A DNA stretch of 64,000 nt from Diphasiastrum complanatum. Lineage: Eukaryota; Streptophyta; Lycopodiopsida; Lycopodiales; Lycopodiaceae. Shown piece after piece: positions 13,683 to 23,335 of this stretch. Within the stretch, counting starts at the first letter, position 1; the number at the start of each line of letters is the position of its first letter. Position numbers and translations under genes: made by a program. The stretch covers positions 13,428,444 to 13,492,443 of the forward strand of contig CM055100.1 in NCBI GenBank assembly GCA_029204225.1, written 5' to 3'. Below the pieces are notes generated by a model. It did not search any database. It was not told the origin of the DNA and saw only the letters and a program-made list of their open reading frames with translations.

Positions 13683-14000
13683 TGAAAGTTCACACATGTG
13701 GGAATGTTCTAATGTGTGAAATTGATGTCCTAAGCTTGGCTCATGCACTATGAATCAACTATTGATTGAAATCCAAGATCAATGACAAGATCTAAGGCAA
13801 AAAGACCATTCTACATGCATTCATTCATTAGCAAAAGGTGTTTCACACATGTGGAAGACTTCATGAAATAAACTAAGTTCTAACAAGTTCCTCTCCTCGA
13901 GTAGAGAGAGAAAATACCACTTTTGGGCTCATCTAGAGAGAGAAGACAATACATGCAAAATTGGCAAATCCCCAAATTGACTCAAAAACTCATAGATCTC
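13683..14000 (-). mobile_element. LTR fragment, copia family A
   Basis: Begins TGAAAGTTCACACATGTGGG, a decayed version of the LTR end at 53903-53924, and contains 'ctctcctcgagtagagagag' near 13891. It abuts the GAG-pre-integrase of the neighbouring copia fragment without PBS or gag, so a deletion joined them. The far end is not defined. Confidence 0.6.
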
Positions 14001-14377
14001 TCTTACATTAACTCTAGTTTTGCTAGTTTTCTTTTTTCAAAATTTTTAGAGCTGTTCTGTTGTTAATTTGACTTATCAAATCACAATCAATCATTGATCT
14101 GATCCTATAGGCTGATAGATCTTGTTGTTAGCTCTCAAAAATACTAAGTTTGTGTGATTTGGATTAGTATTGAGGAAGTTATGATCAAATTAGTGGAGAT
14201 GGGTTAGAATTGCCAAAATTTTTAAAAAAAAATGCTGGATTTTTTCAAGTGAGAGAGAAGCACTTCAATTCTTCAATTCTGACCCTCAATCTTCTCGGCT
14301 CTCTCCCTCACGAACCCTTGGCCAACATCGAAGTTTCCACTCTACACTAGGCTCGGCCATTTTTTGGGGTTCGTGAA

Positions 14378-14432
14378 TGGCCGAGTTGGTTAGCTTGGCA
14401 TCCAAAGTATCTTTGATCCCAAGTTCGAGCCT
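14378..14432 (+). other. tRNA-like pol III promoter boxes (possible SINE head)
   Basis: An A-box-like TGGCCGAGTTGGTTAG (14378-14393) is followed about 30 bases later by a B-box-like AGTTCGAGCCT (14422-14432). The spacing is right for a tRNA or tRNA-derived SINE. I could not fold a full cloverleaf with paired acceptor ends, so it is not called a tRNA gene. No 3' A-rich SINE tail was found. Confidence 0.35.
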
Positions 14433-14743
14433 CCCTTGGAACAAAGAAGCATTCACAAACCCCTCAAATACTCGATCATTCCTCCGGACTCGGCTCTGGC
14501 CTTCCTCTCTCTCTTCTCATAGCTATTAATCTACAACGTTTTTCTCTATACACCCCCCCGCTCATTGCATTTGGTTGATACCACGCCTAACCATGGTCCC
14601 CATTCCGATTTCAACAGAGTCAAGGTATCTCCCTCCCGAACAAGATCCTTAACGTTCCTCATGATCTGCTGCTCGGTTGATTCATCATTCATCCCATTCC
14701 CTTTGGTTATTCTTTTTTTGGGAGAATCACTGGATGGCTACTT

Positions 14744-16143
14744 CTGTTGTTGGAGTTTGATTTTCGGATAGTAGTTCGCAAGGGAAAACAACACTACATG
14801 GCAGATCATGTGTCGCAAATTAAGGGAAAGGAGATTGCAACCCAACCCAATGATGAACTAGCCAATGCTGCCTTATTTTACATGGACACAGTATCAGAAT
14901 GGGCTGCCGACATTGTTGAATATCTAATGCGGGGCCAACTAGACAAGTCACTACCAAAGGCGGATCAGCGAAAATTGATCTTGAAGGCTAGACCTTATCA
15001 GCTGATTACTGGCCAGTTGTATCGAAGAGGTCCAGATGGGATTCTTTGGCGATGTATTCTCCCTCATGAGGCCACCCAGATCATTTCGCTTTCACATGAA
15101 GGCATGGGTGGAGGCCATTTTGCATCTGACATTACAGTTCGCAAGATCCTGCAATCAGGATGTTGGTGGCCAACAATTTATAAGGATACGGAGGAATACT
15201 TGAGAAAGTGCGATGTGTGCCAAAGGGCGAGGAGGCCAACGAGATTAGATTATGACCTACTGCACTCGGTCTTAGCCCAAGCACCATTCAAAAAGTGGAG
15301 ATTGGATTACATCGGTCCAATTCACCCTGCAGCAAGGAGTTCCTAGGCTCGATATATAATCGTAGCCACGGACTATCTCACCAAGTGGGTCGAAGACAAG
15401 GTAGTAAGAGTAGCTGATGCTAGGACCACTGCCAAGTTCCCTTATGAAAATATCATTGTGCGCTTTGGATGCCCGGTGGAACTAGTCAACGATCGCAGAA
15501 GTCATTTCATCAATGGGACCATCAAGGTCCTGTTGAAGGAATTCTTCGTGATCCATAGAACCAGTACGCCTTATTATCCTCGTGGTAATGGGCAAGCATA
15601 ATCATCCAATAAGATTCTGTGTAGCGTGCTCACGAAAACAGTTGAAGCTAGCAGATCAGATTGGGAACATAAGTTGCATGCTACTCTGTGGGCATTCAGG
15701 ACATCATATAAGGGAAGCACTGATCACACACCTTTCCAATTAGTATATGGTCAGGATGTTGTAATGTCAATAGAGTTTTTAGTCCCTTCATTAAGGATTG
15801 CCACAACAAATGCCTTAATGAATCCAAATCTCTACAACTACGCCACGAAGCTCTGCATAAACTCTGTGAAACACACTTACTAGTTGTGCATGCACTGGCA
15901 ACTGAAAAGGAAAGACGCAAAGCATGGCACGATCATAGGTTACAAAAGAAGGATCTTCGCTCCGAAGATCTGGTCATGTATAAAACCAAGGCGATCAAGG
16001 GAAAATTAAAATTCACAGACGAAGGTCTTTATCGGATCAAGAAAATTCTTAATCATGGAGTCGTGAATTTAGAGAAGCTAGATGGGACACCATTCGATAC
16101 ACCCATCAATGGTAGTCGGTTGCACAAGTACTGGCCACCGTAG
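14744..16143 (+). pseudogene. Ty3/gypsy RNase H end, zinc-binding and integrase remnant
   Basis: The frame opens in the C-terminal end of RNase H (FDFRIVVRKGKQHYMADHVS), passes the integrase HHCC zinc finger (HEGMGGGHFASD and CDVCQRARR) and reaches the core with the first aspartate (WRLDYIGP), ATDYLTKWVE, and the second (VNDRRSHF). A stop follows ARSS at about 15343, a TAA at 15599-15601 replaces the codon of the catalytic glutamate, and a frameshift follows near 15870. The C-terminal part reads to HKYWPP. YYPRGNGQA wording is typical of Tat/Athila-type elements. RT, protease and Gag are not present upstream. Confidence 0.85.
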
Positions 16144-16613
16144 TGAGATAGATCCAGATTGGTGGTGGCACGATACGAAAAGCTATTTTGATAGGCCATC
16201 ACCATTAGATCTAGGAAGATCAAGCCAAATCAAGTTAGATCCATCAAGATTCAACCAGATGTAGCAAAATCGGAAAAATGCATCAAGATCCAAGAGGGAT
16301 CCAGATCCAGATGGGATCAAGAAGGAAGCAAATCATCATATTATGCCAATAAGCCCCCCAAATTTGTAGATCAGAGGCCTCGATCTCAGTAACTATGGCA
16401 AATTAAGGGCAAAATTCAACCAAAACTGATGGATCTATTTGCGACCAAATTTCCTACAAGCTATCATTTGCTCATACTAAACACAAATCTGCACTCTGAA
16501 CTACACTTCTTGCCATCCAACACTCGTTATTCACATTTTTTTGTCGTTTTCACACATTTTTACCTTTTCAACCATTTTTCCTACTTTTTCACCCTTTAAC
16601 TATCACTACTAAC

Positions 16614-19500
16614 ATGGCCTCCTCATCCTCTGAAGACTCTGGCACCAAGCAAGTAATCCAGTGTGAAATCCCCTCAGCCACATAGATTTGGCCCTTACTC
16701 TCTAACGTTATAATTCAACCATGGCTTCAGACAACTAGCCCACTTCTTGAGGCAATGGGATTTTTCTCGGCACTTTTCTATTTTGAGATTAACATGGGCC
16801 TGGCCCTTCATGCTTACGTCACACTTCCTTCCTGTACCAACAAGGTACCACGTACAAGGTCAGGATTAATGCAAACTCGATGGTCACCATCGGCATTATG
16901 TTCGGTGATTGTCAGTCCATCTCCGATCGTCAGGCAAAAAGTCTGATCAAACCTTTCATCATCCAAACTGCACCAGAAATTCCAATCCAGACTAACATTG
17001 GTTATTTGATAGATGCTATCACAATACCCATCATTCGAGGGGTTGCTCATCCGTTGAACAACTTTCTAGTTGTCTTTTGTCGTCCACCGTGCCGCACACT
17101 AACCTCTATCCGCCAGCTGTAGCATCCACCTCCTCTCAACCAGCGGTTACTGACACAACGGCCAGCAAACAAATGTGTGGCGCTATCTCTTCATCTTCAT
17201 CTCCACCTACCACCCGAAGATGCACAACCACCACCGCACTAACCTCTCCATCAAACACCGCCACTTCTTCTTCCGTGCAACCCTCCACTCTTGTCTCTGT
17301 TGTCACTACCCCTCTTTCTGTTCCATCCACGACTGATTTTGTTCCCATCCCCATTTTCTCTGTTGATACCACTCTCATTTCTGTTCCATTATCCACTACT
17401 TCGTCCATCACCATCGCATCCTCCATCATTCTTGCCACCATCATTGCTCCCCTCACATTTAATCCCTCTGATTCTCAGTTGTCTCCAGACACTCTGGCTG
17501 GATGCAAGTCATCGACTTTTCACCCCCATGCTAGACCATTTCTGCTCCATCCTCGCCTTCCATACTCCACACCACACTTCAGTTCCCCTCTGTTCCTCCC
17601 ATTCTCTCGTTTGGACAAATAGTCATCACCCCAGTTTCCACTGTTGCTTCTCAAACGCCACATGTTTCTCCACCAAAGGTTGTCGAGGGCAACCAACCGT
17701 TGTCTGATGACGCATTTGTTCAGACAGTTTTTATACCATCGCCAGATCGAACTGATCCCACCACCCCAGATGACATTAGGTCCCCCGAGAACCTAATTGA
17801 AGACAATGACGACGGAGCTCCACAAGTCGTTGGGGTCAATATACACAAGCCCCTATCAGTGCCAGTGTACCGGCTACTCCAACCGACTTAACGACGGCTT
17901 ACCAGACTCTGGGCAAATACATCCTGAAGGCGGTAGCAGCCAAGGCTATTTTGGAAGGCAGGGTACTACAACTGGCAACAAGCAACACACAGCTGTGAGC
18001 GGAACTCACAAAGCTACAGCACGAGATGATTCTAGCTCAACAACATGAACAAGAAGGGCACCGGGAGATTGCCAAGCTGCAGCAGAAGGAGGAGGGCCTC
18101 AATCTATACATCCAAAGCCTCTCCAAAGCGCTGACAGAGGCCTCCACAAAGGTGCAGGAGCTTCAATCCGAAGCGTCCCAACGACTTGCTCCCCTCTAGG
18201 TGCAACTACAAATTTATGAGACAGAGAATACATGCCTGGGGGCGAAAGTCAAAGCCCTACAAAGTGAAAAGCTCGTCTGGTTAGCTCAACCTGCACCAGA
18301 CTCAAGGCCGCTATCTAAATCAAAGATTAATCTCTTTAGGCGTCAGGTGTAGGTATATAGCCAAACATTAAACAGCTACCAGACAGAGTGCGATAAATAT
18401 CGGACAAGTGCAACTCACAAGCTCGCCCAGGCCAAACAAGCCCTCAAGGCTTGCCAACAGTACATGGAGAAGAAGGCCCAGCCCACCTCCATGGTGATGC
18501 CACCCCCACCCGTTTTTTACGCTGCACAGGCCAGCACAAGCCAGGACCAAAGCCAGCAAGTAGCAGGTGGATTCAGTCAAGATCAAGGGTCTGAAGGCCA
18601 AGACCAAGGACCAACAGATATAGGTGCTGAGACGCGAGACCAAGACCAAGGCGCAAGTACCAGCCAAATCCAAGAGGAAAGACAAGCAACATCATCCAGA
18701 GGTTCGCGCACCATATCTGCCAGCGAGCCTTCCGAAGACCAGAGTCCGTGGAGGAGAAAATAAACGAATTCCTAGCAAAGTATCCCCATGAGTCATCAAG
18801 AGACGGCTGGTAGATATCTTTTTCAGCTCAGACAATAAAGGACAAGGAGCTGCAAGCATTACCCATCCTCCAACCACAACCAGAGTGGCGTCAACAGCTT
18901 TTTGAAAGAGACCCTGCAGCCATCAGGGCCTATGTGCAACAACTATGGGTGAACTCGCACTTCCTGCCATGCACACGATGATCCAAACGGACGGAATGCA
19001 GCACCCCTCTGGACAAGATCACAATTCAAAATTTCAATTGGCCAGTCATTCCATCATAGTATGATTGGAGTACGGAAGTAGATGCCAAAAGGGCTCTCAC
19101 CATATTCGCTAATAACTAGTTCAATTGCCCTAATCCAACAGTCTGTGCGGTAGCCACTTACACCCGGGACTTAGAGCATTTAATGGAGATTGACACTGAA
19201 TGGGACAATTTTCTCCCCCCCCCCATATTCTTTGATCCTAATAAGGTGCTAGCTTCGACAAAGTCAAAGATCAGCTACCAGTCGCTCGTGTGTATTAGCA
19301 AGCTGCCCGTCTTGGCGATCCCTGGACGCGCAGATTCCAAGCATGGGTCGACCAAGACTAGCTGATAGGAGTCCACAACTCCCTTCACACACCCAAGGAC
19401 TTGAAGAAACTGAACCACATCAACTTTATGGAAGACGTGACGGGCTACCTGATTCAACAAAGGCGGGCCAAGAAGACTCTTTACTGAACCGGCAGAGTGC
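16614..19500 (+). pseudogene. Extra ORF region after pol: Ser/Thr/Pro-rich linker plus coiled coil
   Basis: Starting at ATG 16614 (MASSSSEDSGTK) a degraded coding strand shifts frame several times. It holds a hydrophobic segment near 16755-16830, an antigen-like segment ending FCRPPCRTL, and a long Ser/Thr/Pro-rich run (17077-17620). A Lys/Gln/Glu-rich heptad-like region follows at about 17900-18200, then a Gln/Ser/Asp-rich tail to 18763. A further charged segment (KDKELQALPILQPQPEW) extends to about 19500. It lies between the gypsy pol and an LTR at 19534, the position of the env-like ORF of Athila-type elements. That role is inference; no homology is recognised. Numerous stops make it non-functional. 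Confidence 0.45.
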
Positions 19501-19533
19501 CGAGGGACCGGCACTACTTTAGGCCGTGGGTCC

Positions 19534-20170
19534 TGTTGGGGGTATTCCCAACGAATTGTAAATAAATAAAATCGACTAATAAAATGTGTTGCGAGGGCAT
19601 GGCATCTTGCGCGCATAAGCCCATGGCCCAATGAGCACGCAAGCTTAAGTTGTAAATAAAATAAAATAGACTTGGGCCTTTGAATTAAAATAAAACTAGA
19701 GGCCCAAAGTCATTTTTAAACTTAGAGATTACTTTTTAGGGTTGGGTCCAAATTGGGACACACATGAATCTTGTGAATTTCAATGTACTTTTTGTGGACC
19801 CTTGGATCAAGTTGGGTCCAAGATGAATGGATAGGAGCAATGTAAATATTAGCCAATAGGATTTTGGGGCAAGGGGTTTTCCCATTTTACAAAAAGACAC
19901 CATTTGTACTCTATTTCCATGCTTAATAGAGAGGAGGAGACTCTACCATTTTGAGAGATCAAGCATCCTCATTTGCTAATCACTCTTGTTTATGCTATTG
20001 TTGTGGTTTGCTTGTTATTTTCATTTCCCATGCTTTTTGTTTATGCTAGTTAAGGTTTTTCCATAAGCAATGAAATTGAGCATTTGAGCTAACCTCCATC
20101 TCATCTCTCTCTCTCTTTCTCTCTTCGCCTTTTTCTTCCTCTTCTATTCTATCCTTTCTTTTCACCAACA
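19534..20170 (+). mobile_element. LTR, probably the 3' LTR of the gypsy remnant
   Basis: Runs from TGTTGGGGGTATTCCC to CTTTTCACCAACA, with matching 6-bp inverted ends TGTTGG/CCAACA. It holds a TATA-like 'taaataaaataaaatag' and a long pyrimidine tract near the end (20098-20160). Flanking pentamers (ggtcc and atcat) differ, so it is not a simple solo LTR with a target duplication; being the right end of the 14744-19533 element fits better. Its right edge abuts the end of the minus-strand gene at 20187. Confidence 0.65.
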
Positions 20171-20186
20171 ATCATGATGAAGTTAG

Positions 20187-21188
20187 TTAGGGGAGTAGAG
20201 TTAGTGTGAGTACAGCTTGGATCATACCAGCAGCTTCTAAATTGTGACCAGCAATAATGGTGGATTGCTGGTCAGCTAGAATAGTATATATGAGAGGTGG
20301 CGGATACTTTTTCTGAAAAGCCAAAAACTCCTTCTCACTCGGCATATTAGCCTCATATGCCCTGCTCTCAGATAGCATCCTTTGAAGGGCATTTGTGCCA
20401 CTTTCCCATTCTACTTGGTCCTCATAGTCGATGCCATCTAAGATCATCATCATCATCATCATCAAAGTCAATAAAATCATTAAATTCAGAAATCATCCTT
20501 GACATAAGAGATAATATCTCATCTTCTCTGAGATCCATTACGTCTCCGATGTCGCTAATGGATAAGAAAGCAACATCGTCCATATGGTACACAGGGAGGT
20601 CCATCAGGGTTCTGCTCTGGTCAATCTCGCTCACGGTAGATAAGGAAGATATAGACAGAGAACGAGCCTTGGCAGGATCATATTGTTGTGCTTGTCTGGC
20701 CTCCTCTACATCTCCTGAAACCTCATCAGTAATGGAAACCTCTGAAGCCACACGAGCGGTAGGGACAGGCAAACCAATCATGGATGACCCAGAAGATTTT
20801 GTCTCGTCAGGGATAAGAGCAGATAAGAAAAACACGAAGGCCATAGCCTCCTGAACGAAGCGCCATACTCGATTGTGTTCCTCACAGGGTATGACACGTT
20901 TAAACAGATCGATAAGTTTGGTAAACTTACGATCATGCCTTTGCTTGGCACTAGGCTGAGCATGAGTCAAATCTGTGAAATGCACAAATCTCAGGTCATC
21001 CATCAGAAGGGTACTCTGTTGCAAGCAGTCGTAAAAATCCTTGTACAGTTTAGGAAAAATTTCCCTGTGCTCAATAACAAATCTCTCTATGCCAAACTGA
21101 AAATCGCATGTCTGTCACTAACCTCAACATCAACAAGGAAAGAACTGAGAGCTTTATAATAGATCGAACTAGCAGACGAGGAGGCCAT
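20187..21188 (-). pseudogene. Acidic unknown protein, divergent partner of the H3-like gene
   Basis: Starts at ATG 21188 (MASSSASSIYYKALSSFL), shifts frame once near 21110, then reads FGIERFVIEHREIFPKLYKD onward through a helical, charged first third. A Ser/Thr-rich middle (KARSLSISSLSTVSEID) follows, then an acidic stretch with a poly-Asp run at about 20450-20475. There, inside a (GAT)n repeat, the frame shifts again before a tail ending LADQQSTIIAGHNLEAAGMI and a stop at 20187-20189. The combined length is about 330 codons. I recognise no domain. The acidic tract resembles those of nuclear and histone-binding proteins, which is only suggestive. The end is 17 bp from an LTR, so the true C-terminus may be lost. 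Confidence 0.55.
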
Positions 21189-22032
21189 ATCAATATGACA
21201 CGTCGGTTGGCAAGGGGACATAAACGGGATAACCGTGGGCGTGTGATGGCGATATGCTCTATACACAAATCCGAATATCGGAACCACGCGCCAGGGAATC
21301 AGTGCAACTATGGAACTCTCTGCTGGGCGTGTGGTAGCGATATTGTACGAACAGATTTGGAGCGGGCCGGTTAATTGGACTCAATATGCAAAACTGAATT
21401 ACAAAAACGACACTCATATATATAGTCTAATACAGAGCATCTGAACCGTACACGTGTCTCAGTAACGTGCGGTCAAAATTGCTAGACGTGTGAAAACGAC
21501 GACAAAATCATTCTGAATGACAAGTGTACACTTCGGATCCTGACACGTGTCCTCACACGTGCATGCCAACTGTACGATCATACGGCCCAGTCGTCTTGTG
21601 ACGCGTGTGTGGTCCAGATGTCGCCACATGTCCTCGCACGTGCATGCAACCGTTTGATCGTACAAACCGCTGATATCCTGACACATGATAGATGCGTGTG
21701 ATGACACGTGTGACCACACGTGCGGGGAGTGGAGGTGTCACATCACATGTGGAATATGATGGAACGTTTTACAGGTATAAAAGGAAGTTTTCGGCTCATA
21801 TTTCAGTTTCTTAATTCTTCGTTCTCTGGATCTCCTTAGCTTTCTTCGTTCACTTCCGCTCCTCGTTAGACGCATATCGCTACCACGCGCCCAAGGACCC
21901 ACATACTAGTACAGCTGCCCCCCCTACGCGTCGTGGTGATACACCATCCCTCATATCGCCATCACGCGCCTCCCCAGTCGAATATTTGCTTTTCCTTCTC
22001 GTTGGCGTGTCATATCAACACCCTACCTTGAA
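21189..22032. promoter_or_regulatory. Bidirectional promoter with mirrored motif pairs
   Basis: Separates the divergent genes at 21188 (minus) and 22033 (plus). The plus side has TATA 'tataaaagg' at 21776-21784; the minus side has 'tatatatatg' (rc) near 21414-21423. Each leader carries two copies of a shared motif, ATATCGC(T/C)A(C/T)CAC(A/G)CGCC: plus at 21873-21892 and 21952-21970, minus (rc) at 21325-21343 and 21237-21256. Spacing within each pair is about 80-90 bp, and distance to the ATG is about 50-63 bp. The sequences after each TATA are also alike ('atttcagttt' and 'aattcagttt'). Between the TATA boxes lie many ACGTG cores. Confidence 0.7.
21430..21760. repeat. ACGTG-rich (G-box) imperfect tandem repeats in the shared promoter
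   Basis: Phrases 'gacacgtgtcctcacacgtg' (about 21541-21560) and 'acatgtcctcgcacgtgcatg' (about 21625-21645), each followed by a similar 'tgatcgtac'/'cgatcata' segment, form an 80-bp-spaced repeat. A third degenerate copy follows near 21680-21725. ACGTG or its one-base CpG-decay form occurs about ten times. In plants CACGTG/ACGTG is bound by bZIP and bHLH factors; whether it works here is unknown. Confidence 0.7.
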
Positions 22033-22920
22033 ATGGCCGGTACCAAGCAGACAGCACGCCTTACGACATTTGCCCTGCCTCCTCGCCCTCCTGTACAAAG
22101 GACAGTGGGCACTGGTAGGAGAGTAGGTCGGCCCAGAAGACAATGGTAAAGGGATATCAGGAGACTTCAGAGGACAATGAATCTTCTAATTCCACGTGCT
22201 CCTTTCTACAAGTCTATGAGATTAGTAACAAGGTCCCTCTCACATGATGTTCGCTGGAACATAACAGCCTTGGAAGCCCTCCATACTGCCTATGAGGACT
22301 TCCAAGTCAAATTCTTTGAAAACTCCAAGCTTTGCATAGTGCACACTAAGAGGGTTACCCTCATCCCTTAGGACATGCATCTTGTCATGAGGCTGAGGAG
22401 TACATACAATCAGGTCTTTAAGAGTGGCTTCACTTCTAGGCCACCACCTACAGAGAGAGGTCATGTTCCTCAATGAAGAAGGAGGAAGCAGACCAAGCCC
22501 ACCAGACCTGCTAAGCAAAAGGTGGTACTCAGCGAATCATCATCCCCCCCTCACATCTCTCGTCCTTTGGTTGGACCATCACACCAGTCTACAGTGCCTT
22601 CTTCTCCTCCCACTACCCCTAACTATTCAAGTAGTTCATCTTCCATTCCCTCCATTCCATCCCACAATAACGAGGATCTGAACTCGACTGTAGATAAAAT
22701 AATATCGGATCGAGATTTAAGTTTAATAGGTGATTTTTATAAGGATCTTTGTGTAAGATTTCTTGTTGATCCCAAAGATTCATTTTTGGATTCTGAGAGG
22801 TATATAGTTTTTGATGAGTATGTTGCCAAAGAAATTGATAAGCTAGGAGGTCAATTTTCTTTTTGCCTAAGTTCAATTAACTATATAAATCACATAATAA
22901 AGACTTTTGTGATGCCCTGA
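22033..22920 (+). pseudogene. Histone H3-like fold protein with long C-terminal extension
   Basis: One frame from ATG 22033 to TGA 22918-22920, broken by three in-frame stops (TAA 22147, TAG 22369, TGA 22474). It begins MAGTKQTAR, like the H3 tail MARTKQTAR. The fold follows: alpha-N (RDIRRLQRTMNLLIP), alpha-1 (APFYKSMRLVTRSL), alpha-2 (TALEALHTAYEDFQVKFFEN) through the H3 signature LCIVHTKRVTLIP (H3: LCAIHAKRVTIMPKD), then alpha-3 (DMHLVMRLRSTY). LLIP after alpha-N recalls centromeric H3, but the N-tail is canonical-like, so no subtype is assigned. A Ser/Pro-rich linker and a second domain (LIGDFYKDLCVRFLVDPKD to CLSSINYINHII) follow; no standard H3 has this extension. The stops show it is inactive here, or is a relic of an active family elsewhere. 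Confidence 0.7.
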
Positions 22921-23335
22921 AGGAGAAGACCTCAGATATATCAGATCCAGTTGTGGAGGCTGGTTTGATGTATTTTGTAAATAGATGTAAATCTTGGAGC
23001 TGTGTTGTCCTTTTTTGCACATAGCCTTCATAGTCCAACTAAGGCGACGAAGTATCTTCTTCATACAACCTCAGAGACCAAAGTCTTTATTATTTCATAT
23101 TGCCAAAAGTAAGTAATTACATAGAATATATTCTAGTAATATTCTTAATAGGTATTGTAATTCCTTTAGTTTAACTAATTATCTCTTGTTTGCAGTAAGC
23201 ATTGCAGCAATATTAAATCATATGCTCTTCCAATGCAAAAGATAGATGAAATTAGACAAGCAGGCAGATCTAGGAGATTAATCTCTCACATTGAGCTACC
23301 AAAGTCAGTGCCTTGGGCCCAATTAATGATGCCAA
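22921..23335 (+). pseudogene. Ulp1/C48-like protease N-part exons with intron
   Basis: After a one-base shift at the end of the H3-like frame, reading continues DALKEKTSDISDPVVEAGLM, shifts again, then reads SLHSPTKATKYLLHTTSETK and VFIISYCQ up to a GT donor at 23109. The intron is 23109-23195 (GTAAGTAATT to TTGTTTGCAG). The next exon joins in phase and reads NKHCSNIKSYALPM, ending near ELPKSVPWAQLMMP. The order 'hydrophobic strand then KH(W/C)' matches the catalytic His region of Ulp1-type cysteine proteases, with the usual Trp apparently replaced by Cys. The remainder resumes at about 27330, so an insertion split the gene. Confidence 0.45.
23109..23195 (+). other. Spliceosomal intron (87 bp)
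   Basis: Donor GTAAGTAATT, T-rich tract and acceptor TTGTTTGCAG. Splicing joins the flanking reading frames without a stop, so this is a preserved intron in the Ulp1-like gene and the locus is not a processed pseudogene. Confidence 0.6.

Noticed and set aside
17136-17456. 106-codon minus-strand Val/Glu-rich frame
   Set aside because: Antisense of the Ser/Thr-rich gypsy-associated coding region; the pattern follows from its codon bias.
20357-20854. 165-codon plus-strand frame
   Set aside because: Lies antisense to the better-supported acidic gene; its Ser run is the complement of the (GAT)n tract.
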